A stretch of DNA of 31,957 bases from Bacteroides sp. (GTDB lineage: Bacteria; Bacteroidota; Bacteroidia; Bacteroidales; Bacteroidaceae), in contig DXOJ01000049.1 in assembly GCA_019412865.1 (NCBI GenBank), forward strand, positions 1 through 31,957, in the 5' to 3' direction. The notes below the pieces were generated by a model. It did no database searches and was not told the DNA's origin. It was given only the letters and a program-made list of their open reading frames with translations. This document shows, piece by piece, positions 8,156 to 17,583 of this stretch (positions are counted from its first letter, which is position 1; each line of letters begins with the position of its first letter). A program made the position numbers and the translations under genes.

Positions 8156-11100
8156 TTTGAATTAAGTATGATTTCCTCCGTTTTATCTACCTGTCCTTTC
8201 GAACTCACCGTTACTTTGACAATGGCTTTTTCGTCCATTCCCAATTTATAGAAACTCCATTCAAAGGGATAAGAAGAAACAGTACAAGATTGTCCATTAC
8301 ACACCACCGATACCGACATTTCTTTTTCCTTAGCCGGCGCAGTTTCAGCAAACCCATATACTGAATCCCATCCGAATGGAGAACGGATACGGAATAAGAA
8401 CACCTTACCGAAAGGTTCTCCCATATCAACCACTTTTATTCCATTTTTCAATACAGGGTAACGATTCTCCTTGCGAGTTTCAGCTAAAGGAAACGCCAAA
8501 GCCCTGAAACCTTTCCCCGAAACAGATACCTTAATCGCATTTCCAACCCGGTTTACTTTTGCTGTCTTCCCTTTCTCCGTATATTGTACAATATCACCTT
8601 GACCAACCAATTCGGCAACCTTGTCCAAGCGAATAGTAAGTGATTCTTCTTGTTTAGATTCACCGGATAAAATCACCCAAAAATACTTATCGGAAACCGC
8701 AGTCAGATAGTTTACTGTCGGATTATCTATCTGAATCAACCCTTTCTTTATCCAAAGCTTTGCCTTGCTGTCTCCAAATATTTTCCCCTTCTCATTCCCG
8801 TAGATACGGTTCGTAAACCATACAAAGCCTTCCTGCTTGCAGAATGGAAAGTTAATATTCCCATTAGAACGTTCTATAGCTTCAGACACCAGGTAATCCC
8901 ACGTAAATGCCAAATGGGGCGGAATATGGTGATAATAGATAGAGCTTACATCCGGACCCTTATAAGGAAAGTCTGGTGACAGAGTAATATCTGTATATCC
9001 TGTAGCATAATATCCCGGATAATTTGTAAACCGCCCAATTACTCCATTCCGGGCATAAGTCTCGTAAATAGGCTTACGAGTATATTGATAGAGACGAAGC
9101 AGATGAGGAGCCCAGTTACTCATAAAGACCGGACGCACTTGCTTTCCCTTTGTCCGCAGGAAATAAGTGGAAGGCTGTTCAAAACCTAGTCCGACCGGTG
9201 AAACAAGCCATTCCGGCACTTGCTTCTCTTGCGCATCGTTCGCCACGCGGGGGAATCCCAGACGATATTTCTCTTTTCCTTTCCACCACAGGTTTGTATT
9301 CCCATCAAAACGGTTTCCCGGATGAATCGTTTGTAAATCCTCTGTAACGGTAGGGAAAGATCTGATTCCCGCGATGGTATTAGAAGCTCCATATTGAGCC
9401 GCTTTCAAATATTTCTCTTCTTTTGTCAACTCATACAAGTCAATCAAGTCCCACCACGGAGCATACACATTCGTATTATAAAAAGACATCAATCCCACCG
9501 GTTGGGATGAGTTCTTATATATCTGCAAATCTATATACCGGTCGGCTGTAGAAGTAGCAAACCGTTTCCATTTCTCGTCTCCTGTCAAATTATAAGCGGA
9601 GATAGCCTGCACCCAAGAGAGAACTTGTGTAGAATATCCCTTTGTTTTTCTCAATGTATCCCCCGGCAAAGCAATAGAAACCAGCCACGGATTCAACCCT
9701 CCTAACAGACGATGTAAACCTTCATAATAAGAAGTATTGAACTGGGAATTAAAAGGATTGAGCCGAAGCGTCTCAAGCGTCTTGTTGTATCCGCTTGGAA
9801 CCAGGTCTGTAGCCCATCTGTATCCACTCCGAGACAATGTATATTCTATTGTTGGCAAAGAGCGTGACAGATAAAACTCCTCGTCTTCCGAGAGGACAGA
9901 CGCTGCGATAATTGCCAAAGGAGCAGCATGTACTACCGTCGGAGCCGTTTCCGGATCCCCTTCAATATCATAGAATCCTTTAAGATGGGCATCCCATCCG
10001 CCATACTCTTCATTACGCATCAAATCCAGAATATTAAACATTGCCTCAGTCAGTGATACCTCTTTTTGCTTCCTGTAATCTTTTACCTTATATACTTGAT
10101 CCGAAATATATTCTATCACCTCATTCCAACCTGCCGGAAGTATGCCTACCACAAACTTACGTTCAATCACCTGTCCTGCCTTCACATGAGAATCCTTCAT
10201 CCCCATAACAGGAGCAAAAGCTACCGGCTGAACCACATTCTGCTCATTCTTGACGGAAAATCCCATCGGAGAAAAATCTACACTTCCCCATTCTTGCGGG
10301 AAAGTACTATCATCCCCACATATAAACGATGACATTACTCCACCCAAAGGAGTAGCAGATTCTGCAATAGCTAACGGCTGTTGCATCATTGAAGAAAGCA
10401 TCATCACCGGATGTGAAGAAACTCGTTTATACTGAAACATCGGCGAAAGAAGTATATTACTCATATTCGGTTGGGGCACAGGCTGAAAAGCTGAAAGCCC
10501 CATACTATACATTCCATCAGTAGCCGGACGACAAGATAATCTCACCTCAACATGATTGCCTTTGGCAGGCAGCGTCCAGTAACCAGTGATAGAAGATCCA
10601 TTCTTCGTAATGTATTGTACTTCAATACTGTTATTGTCCTTGTTCACAGCTTTCACCGGAATAGCTTCACTGAGCACTCCCGCAACATAAGGATTCAAAT
10701 AATCCTCGTCAGACTGTACCGTGTATTCTTTTCCACCAACAGTAAATGAACTTTTTGACACCGCATTCTTCCAGGAAGGAAAGAATTTATCATTATCTAC
10801 CGGACTTTGCTCCGCAGTAATAAGAAATACCTTATGGTCTTCCATAGTAGACAAGAAACGGCGCCAGGTTCCTTTCACCTTAATTTCTGTCCGGCAGGCA
10901 ATCGCCTGGTTGTTTGCTCCAGCTTTTACAAAACTCACCCGAATATTCGGATTCTCTATATTAGCCACCACCTCTGCATCGGGCGATAATAAAAGCGGAG
11001 TAGACACATTATCAAAACCCGAACCTTTCGTCTCTATTTTAACGGGATTTTTTCTCCATTTGCCCACTTCTTTTCTATCCATCTCATTGGGGTTGATAGA

Positions 11101-11580
11101 GTGATCTTTTACCAATAGGATTGCGTCACATCGGCCGAAATTCCTCTTCGTATCATGCAATCGCAATAATACCTGTTTTTTTGCCAACTGCACACAGCCT
11201 GCATTTTCCCAATAGAATCCGACTTTTCCATGTTTTCCAGATTCTTTCATTGGTTTCTCATCCACACTTAAACGGAATAAGCGTGTCCCCGGCAGTTTAT
11301 CATAATCCGCTGACCTCACCCATACATTATAGTCTCCTTCTTCCATTATATTGACGACCGTAAGCGCATCAAACTGTTCATCAAGACTTCCGCCACCGTT
11401 CAAACGGAGCATTGCACTCCCCATGCAATCTGCCGATCTATCTGTTGACCATTTTCCTTTGAACTGAAAAGCCTCAGCTTCAATCAAATATTTATCTTTT
11501 TGCGCATATATATTCAATCCTCCAACCACCAAAAAAAGGGTGCAAACAAGATTCTTTACTATCCAGTGATTTATGCTCAT
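8152..11580 (-). CDS. Large secreted (alpha/alpha)-barrel protein, putative glycoside hydrolase
   Basis: The 1142-residue protein has a signal peptide ending near residue 26 (NIYAQ). Residues of about 30-160 form a galactose-binding-like beta domain (YLIEAEAFQ, YNVWVRSADY, GRCDAILLVKD) often seen on carbohydrate-active proteins. A second beta-rich region runs to about 500. From about 510 to 920 the sequence looks like an (alpha/alpha) toroid with GLHRLLGG, PWWDLIDLYELT, VGLGFE (796-801) and YYHHIPPHLAFTWDYL (882-897), followed by C-terminal beta domains. It shares the last two blocks with the next gene upstream, so the two are distant paralogs. Relatives have, as far as I recall, been labelled glycerophosphoryl diester phosphodiesterase, but I see no such motif. 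A uronidase-like activity (for example GH154-like) is possible and unproven. Confidence 0.6.
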   Translation of the reverse strand: MSINHWIVKNLVCTLFLVVGGLNIYAQKDKYLIEAEAFQFKGKWSTDRSADCMGSAMLRLNGGGSLDEQFDALTVVNIMEEGDYNVWVRSADYDKLPGTRLFRLSVDEKPMKESGKHGKVGFYWENAGCVQLAKKQVLLRLHDTKRNFGRCDAILLVKDHSINPNEMDRKEVGKWRKNPVKIETKGSGFDNVSTPLLLSPDAEVVANIENPNIRVSFVKAGANNQAIACRTEIKVKGTWRRFLSTMEDHKVFLITAEQSPVDNDKFFPSWKNAVSKSSFTVGGKEYTVQSDEDYLNPYVAGVLSEAIPVKAVNKDNNSIEVQYITKNGSSITGYWTLPAKGNHVEVRLSCRPATDGMYSMGLSAFQPVPQPNMSNILLSPMFQYKRVSSHPVMMLSSMMQQPLAIAESATPLGGVMSSFICGDDSTFPQEWGSVDFSPMGFSVKNEQNVVQPVAFAPVMGMKDSHVKAGQVIERKFVVGILPAGWNEVIEYISDQVYKVKDYRKQKEVSLTEAMFNILDLMRNEEYGGWDAHLKGFYDIEGDPETAPTVVHAAPLAIIAASVLSEDEEFYLSRSLPTIEYTLSRSGYRWATDLVPSGYNKTLETLRLNPFNSQFNTSYYEGLHRLLGGLNPWLVSIALPGDTLRKTKGYSTQVLSWVQAISAYNLTGDEKWKRFATSTADRYIDLQIYKNSSQPVGLMSFYNTNVYAPWWDLIDLYELTKEEKYLKAAQYGASNTIAGIRSFPTVTEDLQTIHPGNRFDGNTNLWWKGKEKYRLGFPRVANDAQEKQVPEWLVSPVGLGFEQPSTYFLRTKGKQVRPVFMSNWAPHLLRLYQYTRKPIYETYARNGVIGRFTNYPGYYATGYTDITLSPDFPYKGPDVSSIYYHHIPPHLAFTWDYLVSEAIERSNGNINFPFCKQEGFVWFTNRIYGNEKGKIFGDSKAKLWIKKGLIQIDNPTVNYLTAVSDKYFWVILSGESKQEESLTIRLDKVAELVGQGDIVQYTEKGKTAKVNRVGNAIKVSVSGKGFRALAFPLAETRKENRYPVLKNGIKVVDMGEPFGKVFLFRIRSPFGWDSVYGFAETAPAKEKEMSVSVVCNGQSCTVSSYPFEWSFYKLGMDEKAIVKVTVSSKGQVDKTEEIILNSK

Positions 11581-11583
11581 ATC

Positions 11584-14205
11584 CTATTTATATTTAATCT
11601 TTAAAACCGTCAAGCCATATGCATCAATCGTTACATTCCAATTCTCCACTCCATCTACAAGTGTAGAATGACCTTGATTATTCAAGCTAGCAACGTTCTT
11701 CACCCGGATTTTCTTTCCAGAGAACAAACATTTCGTATCCATTTCAATCAGAGAAGTCTGCTTTTCATCATCATTATTCAGCAAGATAAGGAAAACTGTT
11801 TTCTCCTTCTCGTTCAAAGCAGCCATATATTCTATATAAGGATTATCCAGTTTAAATAATCCCGGGCGCATTATCAAATCGGCTTTCGTACCAAATACCA
11901 TACCAGACGTAAAACCATAAGTTAGATGGGGGCCCACTTTAGGAGTAATGAATCCACCCGGATAAGTTATCCCGCCATTTGAACGGAGAGATATTTCAGA
12001 CAATAAATAGTCGGTAATCCATCCCACCTGCCACCAAGCATGATGTGGATAAGGTCCGGCTCCATTATTCATCGAGTCCCAATAATAGGAAGCGACTCCC
12101 GTTTTAAAATCCACAAATGCATCTCTTCCTATGGCAGCCGCACGTGCCATATTCAAAAATAATGAATCTTTTGTCAGCCTATACATCCGTACGAACATTC
12201 CGGCATGGCTAGCCAATAATATTGGTCCGCGATGATTGGCAGAACCAGCTACTCCACCATGCTCAAAACTCAATCCCACCTGACTGATCTCCCAATCTTT
12301 TCGTTCTATCCCTTTCACTTGTTTTACTACTGACGTCGGTATAGGATGCGTATAAACCGATGCCGTATAAATCTTAGCAGTTGATATAGCAGCTTCCTTA
12401 TACTTTTCGTTTTTCGTCACATTATACAGTTCCAATAAGGCTTGTGCACTTTGGGCTGTGGCGAAATCCGGAACAAAACGAGTATCACCGCAAACGCCTA
12501 GGAAATGTCCTTTCTTTACAGCGTTCTCCACATACCAATCCGCTCCTTGTATAGCTGCCTGCAGATATTTCTTATCTTTCAATATCTCGTAAGCAATCAA
12601 TAATCCATAAAACGTTGGTCGTAAATCTGTAATATCAGTAAAAGTAGGCTTTAATGTCTTATTCTCATAAGCTACTTCCCATTGTCCGTTGGGCTTCATC
12701 CATTCCAACAAACGGTCGGCAGCCAGTTTGACATGCTGTTTTAATTCCTTCTGCTGCGGTTCAAAAAGCAGAATATTACCCATATCCATCAACATATAAT
12801 AAGTGGTTGCAATGGGTTCCGTATAAGGTCCCCACTCTTCGGTAAACCGTTTACTTTTATACAAATAATACTGTCCGGCAGAGGAACCACAAAGGAAATC
12901 TTCCTCCGCATGTTGTTGCATCAATTTAAAGTTCAACGCATTCGGCAGTCTTTTCTGTGTCAAGCGAGGATCATCCGTCAACTTTGCCAACATCCACATA
13001 GCTCCATAATCGGAGTTTTTCATGGCATCTTTTTCTGAATCATACACACCACCCAGATAGTCTTGTGCTCCAATTGTTACTCCCTTATATACAAGGTTAT
13101 GCCATTTGGAAGTGCTGTCATTAGTAAGATATGCGTGCATATCATAAAGTCTTTGTGTCAATGAATATTTTGTCTGTTTCAACCTTAGAAAATCAGTGAA
13201 ACGATAAATATCATTAATCGTATGTTTCAATACAGCATACCAATCTGCTTTCTGAATAGTATAACGGAAAGAGAAAGAAAGACTGTCCCCTACATTCATC
13301 AATGAATTCTTCTCTCCCAACACAGGATGATAAAGTGTAGGCGAGAATTCCCCTTCCCGGTTCATAACCGACAATCCGAGTTGCCATTCCGCATGCATCT
13401 TTTTATCCTTCGGCCAAGGATCTCTGCCAGTACCAGGTTCCGCTGTTACAGCAATAGTCACACCCTTTCTATCCGTTATCAGTGAGGATAATGTAGAAGC
13501 AGTACGTTCTCTTGCCACTACCGGTATGTCGGGGATTCCCTGACCATAGCCATACGCTTGTACAAAGTCTGTATTTATAGCATTCCCCTGAAATATTCCG
13601 GGAACGGTAGCCCATTGGAAATTATATTTATCTATTGAAACCAGCGAAGGGGTTGCCAAAGAATAATAACCTGTCTTCTTGGAATGCAATATAAAATCAA
13701 CTTTTATATCATTCTGATGAAGAGAATCCATACACCATTTTTCCGTAATCCGCATCGTCTCATTTTCGTATCGGAAACAGATTTCTGTATCAGAAACACG
13801 TTTCACTGCCGAAGGATAAAAAACTATATTCTCTCCTGCTTTATTCATGGCAACAGCATTTGTGTTCTGTTGCCATGAAGGTATAATATAACGATATTGC
13901 GGAGCCGGGAAAAGAATCTCTTTTCCCGTATTATCATATAGTGCCTGTGGTGCCGTTTCCGGTTTTGAGGAAGCATATAAAACATTATGCTGATACTTAG
14001 CTATTTCCATTATCTCCCAACCATTCGTTCCCTTCACTTTCAACGTTTCTAATGTATATCCACCAACGCCCTTTTTCCATCCAAGTTCAAGTTGCTCATT
14101 AGTCAATCGCACAACGGACAATTCCTGGGCTGATAAAGCGATAGATAAGCTTAAAACTACGACTACAGAAAAATAGTTAATGAAATTCTTTGGCATCCCT
14201 TTCAT
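11584..14205 (-). CDS. Secreted (alpha/alpha)-barrel protein, paralog of its neighbour, putative glycoside hydrolase
   Basis: The 873-residue protein has a signal peptide ending near residue 27 (ALSAQ). An N-terminal beta-sandwich spans about 30-320. An (alpha/alpha) barrel spans about 340-750: helical pairs such as PTFYGLLIAYEILKDKKYL recur, with VGLSFEHGG at 643-651 and PHHAWWQVGWITDYLLSE at 720-737, then RSNGGITYPGGF. A small beta domain closes the protein. The VGLxFE and HH-x-DYLLSE-RSNG blocks match the next gene, but this protein lacks the N-terminal galactose-binding-like domain. I do not recognise the family with certainty; the fold suggests a glycosidase or uronic-acid-acting enzyme. 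It starts 9 bp after the DUF5017 gene and stops 3 bp before the next ATG, so it belongs to the same transcript. Confidence 0.58.
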   Translation of the reverse strand: MKGMPKNFINYFSVVVVLSLSIALSAQELSVVRLTNEQLELGWKKGVGGYTLETLKVKGTNGWEIMEIAKYQHNVLYASSKPETAPQALYDNTGKEILFPAPQYRYIIPSWQQNTNAVAMNKAGENIVFYPSAVKRVSDTEICFRYENETMRITEKWCMDSLHQNDIKVDFILHSKKTGYYSLATPSLVSIDKYNFQWATVPGIFQGNAINTDFVQAYGYGQGIPDIPVVARERTASTLSSLITDRKGVTIAVTAEPGTGRDPWPKDKKMHAEWQLGLSVMNREGEFSPTLYHPVLGEKNSLMNVGDSLSFSFRYTIQKADWYAVLKHTINDIYRFTDFLRLKQTKYSLTQRLYDMHAYLTNDSTSKWHNLVYKGVTIGAQDYLGGVYDSEKDAMKNSDYGAMWMLAKLTDDPRLTQKRLPNALNFKLMQQHAEEDFLCGSSAGQYYLYKSKRFTEEWGPYTEPIATTYYMLMDMGNILLFEPQQKELKQHVKLAADRLLEWMKPNGQWEVAYENKTLKPTFTDITDLRPTFYGLLIAYEILKDKKYLQAAIQGADWYVENAVKKGHFLGVCGDTRFVPDFATAQSAQALLELYNVTKNEKYKEAAISTAKIYTASVYTHPIPTSVVKQVKGIERKDWEISQVGLSFEHGGVAGSANHRGPILLASHAGMFVRMYRLTKDSLFLNMARAAAIGRDAFVDFKTGVASYYWDSMNNGAGPYPHHAWWQVGWITDYLLSEISLRSNGGITYPGGFITPKVGPHLTYGFTSGMVFGTKADLIMRPGLFKLDNPYIEYMAALNEKEKTVFLILLNNDDEKQTSLIEMDTKCLFSGKKIRVKNVASLNNQGHSTLVDGVENWNVTIDAYGLTVLKIKYK

Positions 14206-14214
14206 TTTTATCAG

Positions 14215-15921
14215 TTATTCTTTTACTTCAATATTTAATTTCACTTGCGAATAATTACTTCCATCATACCAGTCAAATACAACCTTATAAACACCGGGAG
14301 TATTGTAAGTGTAGGTATAATCTTTGGAAGTAACACTATTTAAAGAGACTCCTTTATCGGGAGTACCTTTTCTGATATAAACAGGTTTGGAGATAACCCA
14401 ATCGTCATTAGTTGGCTTATTAGTACCTCCTATTAACACTAGCTGTTGAAGAGTTACATTCCAATTTCGGTTCGGATTTAAACAGTCAACGGCTGTCCAC
14501 CAATCTTTCGTAGACATCTTCGCTAAATTACTCCTAAAACCTTCCGGAGAAATCAAGTCCATTTCGAACGTTCTGACAATCCAATCATTCCGTTTCTCTA
14601 CAGCTTCCTCTTCATCTTTATGATGAAAAGCCACAAATATCCGGGCATTAGGATCATCACCAGCAGCTTCTTTCAGACTAACTTCACCTGAAGGCGTTTT
14701 ATCTGCTCCTGTCGAGAAAGCAAATTTATCTGACAAATCAACCCACGTAGCAGCTTCTACATGTCCCTTTTCGTACACACCATCAAAATCTGTTGATATT
14801 TTAAACTTTAAAAGTTGATCCACATCATAACGCACCCATGTCGAAAAATTCACCACGATGTCATTATCCGCATAAAACCTTTCTCTGAAATCAAAGTTAT
14901 GTCCACTTTCTCCGGAATAGAAAACTACATTGCTGGCATTATTACCTGTCAAACTAAACGTTATAGGCTCTCCTACCTTACATTCCACTTTATCCGGCAA
15001 GACACTCAACGAAGCAGGAATCTCTTCTTCTACTTTACCTTGCACCTCCACAGTAAGCTTCGTCAATGCATGATCATTGCCATTATACCAGTCGGATGTG
15101 GTTTCGAATACAACCTCATAGATTCCCGGTTTAGTATATACGTACTTATACTCATCCATCGTGGTACTGATATTCTTCAACGCAACGCCCGTATCCGGAG
15201 TTGTTTTTCGGACATCAAAAGCCTGCGAAATAACCCAGTCTACATTCTTCGGCTGATTAGCTCCACCATCAATTAATATCTGGCTGGTAGAAGCAACATT
15301 CCATGTCACTGCTGGATTTTCAAAATCAACCACCTTCCAGCCCATAGTAGACATCGTAGCCAAATTGCTTCGTACCCCTTCGGCAGAAACGCAGTCAAGT
15401 GTGATGGAACGAATAATCCAGTTGTTCTGCCGTGCTTTCTGTTCATCTTCATAACGGAATGCAACAAATAACTTTGCATCCTCTTCCGCACCGACATACT
15501 CTTTCAAATTTACCTCCCCGGAAGGAGTCTGATCATCCCCTACTGAAAAACGGAACTTATCAGACAAGTCAATCCATGTAGCTGCTTCCACATTCTCCTT
15601 GTCATAGATTCCACTAAAATCAGAAGAGACTAAGAATTTCAGATTATGATAAATATCTCCATAACGCACCCAAGAATTGAATTTGACCAACAGGTCACCA
15701 TCCGCATGATATCTTTCTTTATAAGCATAATTATGCCCTACCTCTCCCGAATAGAACACTATATTATCCGGATTTCCGTTCAACTTGAAAGTTACAGGTT
15801 CGCCCACCTGATAGACTTGTTTATCCAGCGCCACGTTCAGTTCCACACTTGGAGCCTCATCTTCCATGCAGGAAACCAGCCCCACAAGTAACAAACCGCA
15901 ATATCTTATTATATTTTTCAT
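14215..15921 (-). CDS. DUF5017-type surface glycan-binding lipoprotein, internally duplicated
   Basis: The 568-residue protein has a lipoprotein signal with Cys18 after LVGLVS, followed by acidic residues (MEDE) that fit export to the cell surface in Bacteroides. It consists of two homologous halves, about 27-297 and 303-568. Matching pairs include VGEPVTFKLNGN / VGEPITFSLTGN, VFYSGEVGHNY / VFYSGESGHNF, VEAATWIDLSDKF / VEAATWVDLSDKF, and DWVISQAFDVRK / DWVISKPVYIRK. Each half looks like a PKD-type beta-sandwich followed by a DUF5017 domain. The place right after SusD is where SusE/SusF-like surface glycan-binding proteins are encoded, so binding of the target glycan is the likely role. No catalytic motif is seen. 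Confidence 0.85.
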   Translation of the reverse strand: MKNIIRYCGLLLVGLVSCMEDEAPSVELNVALDKQVYQVGEPVTFKLNGNPDNIVFYSGEVGHNYAYKERYHADGDLLVKFNSWVRYGDIYHNLKFLVSSDFSGIYDKENVEAATWIDLSDKFRFSVGDDQTPSGEVNLKEYVGAEEDAKLFVAFRYEDEQKARQNNWIIRSITLDCVSAEGVRSNLATMSTMGWKVVDFENPAVTWNVASTSQILIDGGANQPKNVDWVISQAFDVRKTTPDTGVALKNISTTMDEYKYVYTKPGIYEVVFETTSDWYNGNDHALTKLTVEVQGKVEEEIPASLSVLPDKVECKVGEPITFSLTGNNASNVVFYSGESGHNFDFRERFYADNDIVVNFSTWVRYDVDQLLKFKISTDFDGVYEKGHVEAATWVDLSDKFAFSTGADKTPSGEVSLKEAAGDDPNARIFVAFHHKDEEEAVEKRNDWIVRTFEMDLISPEGFRSNLAKMSTKDWWTAVDCLNPNRNWNVTLQQLVLIGGTNKPTNDDWVISKPVYIRKGTPDKGVSLNSVTSKDYTYTYNTPGVYKVVFDWYDGSNYSQVKLNIEVKE

Positions 15922-15952
15922 GTTCGATTATTTTAAAAAGATAAAAAATCAA

Positions 15953-17560
15953 TTACCAACCCTCATTCTGCGTCATTAGCTTGTTGACGGTAATCTCCGT
16001 ATTCGGAATCGGGAAGAGAACATTACGGTCCGTTATATTCTGCCCTACTCTACTTGCATATTTGAATTCCGACGGAGCAGTCGTTGAAATTTCCGTACCA
16101 AAAGCCTTCATTGTAGCCACATATTCTCCCCAACGAAGCAGATCGAGTTTACGCATCCCCTCAAAGCAAAGTTCCCTAAACCGTTCTTTTTTTACTTCTT
16201 CCAAGAAATCCGTCTTAGCCAAATCTGCGGGAAGGTCCACTGTCGCATCAACAGTATGAATCGGCTTCCCATAAGCTCTTCTTCTCACCTGGTTGATTGC
16301 GTCGTACGCTTCGTCGGTAGGACCGTTAACTTCATTCTCTGCCTCTGCTTTCATCAGCAGGACATCACTGTAGCGGACAACAGGAAAATTTGTGGAATTA
16401 AAGAGACGTGCTTTTTGTCCTATTTCGTACTCTCTTCTCCATTTACCTGGGTTACGATTATATATCTGAGTAGCCGAGAACATTACTTTCTTAGTTACCT
16501 GAACCACTTCCACCTCCTGTGTTTCCTCATTGACCTTTGTTTCTTCCACTACATTATAGTAATAAGGAGCTACATTCCAGTCCTTACGCAAATCACCTTC
16601 TCCATATGAATCATAAAGTCTTTTAGAAGCCTTCATCGGACCTCCTGAGTAGCCTATTGATTCATCACGGCACAAAATGCCATTCTCCACTCCTACGGAG
16701 CCGGCCAAATCTACCGTACCAATTTTGTTACCATACATGCCTATTTCCCAGATACACTCCTTGCTTTCATTAATATCTTGCGAATGATTAATAAAGATTT
16801 GTTTATAATCGGGGTTCAACTCATGCTTCGTAGAAGCAATCACCTTGTTGGCATATTCCAAAGCATCCGCATAGCGCGTCTCGTCTTTCAGAGGTTCACC
16901 CGCCATTTTAAGAAATACTCTTGCCAAAATAGCCTGAACCCCCGTTTTGGAAATTCGTTCGTTATAGCCAAGTGCATCAATATCCAATACCAGTTTTTCC
17001 GCCTCTTGCATATCCTTTACAATCTGTTTGTAAATATCCGTCAATGGCGATTTCGCCAAATAGTTATCATTGGCAGACATTGTCGGAGCAAGTTTCAAAG
17101 GTACTTCACCAAAGAAAGAGGTCAGCAAATAATAGTAATATCCTCTCAAGAAAAGAGCCTCTCCCTTTGCTGCTTTCATCATGTCGGTATCCAATTCTTT
17201 ACCTTCAACACTATACAACAGAAGATTGGCTCTGTTCACTCCTTCATACAACACTTCCCAGAAACGTCCGACATCCAGATCAGCGGCGTCCATTACGCCT
17301 GCACGGATATTAGTGTTATTAAAATTATTAGTATAAAAAGACTCGTCACTCAGTACAAATAAGCTAAAAAGTCCCTTACTGTACATTCTTCCGTTTGTGT
17401 CAATCAGACGATTATACACTCCGTTCAACGCCTGTAACAGTTCGCTTTCCGTATTATAATAATAATCAGGAGAAACAAAATCAGGTTCCTTATCAAGTAT
17501 GTTCGAGCAGGAAGTTCCTAACAGACATACAGTCATCCATAACAATATATTATGCTTCAT
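15953..17560 (-). CDS. susD-like: SusD/RagB family outer-membrane glycan-binding lipoprotein
   Basis: The 535-residue protein has a lipobox ending LLGTSC, with Cys18 as the lipidated residue, then SNILDKEPDF and the SusD N-terminal helix region (LLQALNGVYNRL). The C-terminal RagB/SusD part includes VRYSDVLLMKAEAENEV, ERFRELCFEGMRKLDLLRW and the typical ending LFPIPNTEI. SusD proteins sit as a lid on their SusC partner and bind the polysaccharide at the cell surface. The gene follows SusC by 23 bp. The length is normal and nothing is missing. Family membership is certain; the glycan bound cannot be inferred. Confidence 0.96.
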   Translation of the reverse strand: MKHNILLWMTVCLLGTSCSNILDKEPDFVSPDYYYNTESELLQALNGVYNRLIDTNGRMYSKGLFSLFVLSDESFYTNNFNNTNIRAGVMDAADLDVGRFWEVLYEGVNRANLLLYSVEGKELDTDMMKAAKGEALFLRGYYYYLLTSFFGEVPLKLAPTMSANDNYLAKSPLTDIYKQIVKDMQEAEKLVLDIDALGYNERISKTGVQAILARVFLKMAGEPLKDETRYADALEYANKVIASTKHELNPDYKQIFINHSQDINESKECIWEIGMYGNKIGTVDLAGSVGVENGILCRDESIGYSGGPMKASKRLYDSYGEGDLRKDWNVAPYYYNVVEETKVNEETQEVEVVQVTKKVMFSATQIYNRNPGKWRREYEIGQKARLFNSTNFPVVRYSDVLLMKAEAENEVNGPTDEAYDAINQVRRRAYGKPIHTVDATVDLPADLAKTDFLEEVKKERFRELCFEGMRKLDLLRWGEYVATMKAFGTEISTTAPSEFKYASRVGQNITDRNVLFPIPNTEITVNKLMTQNEGW

Positions 17561-17583
17561 ATATACGATTTGATTTTAAAGGT

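Noticed and set aside
8152..11580. Glycerophosphodiester phosphodiesterase function for the 1142-residue protein
   Set aside because: The sequence shows an (alpha/alpha) barrel with no GDPD-type metal motif; such a name would be an inherited label.
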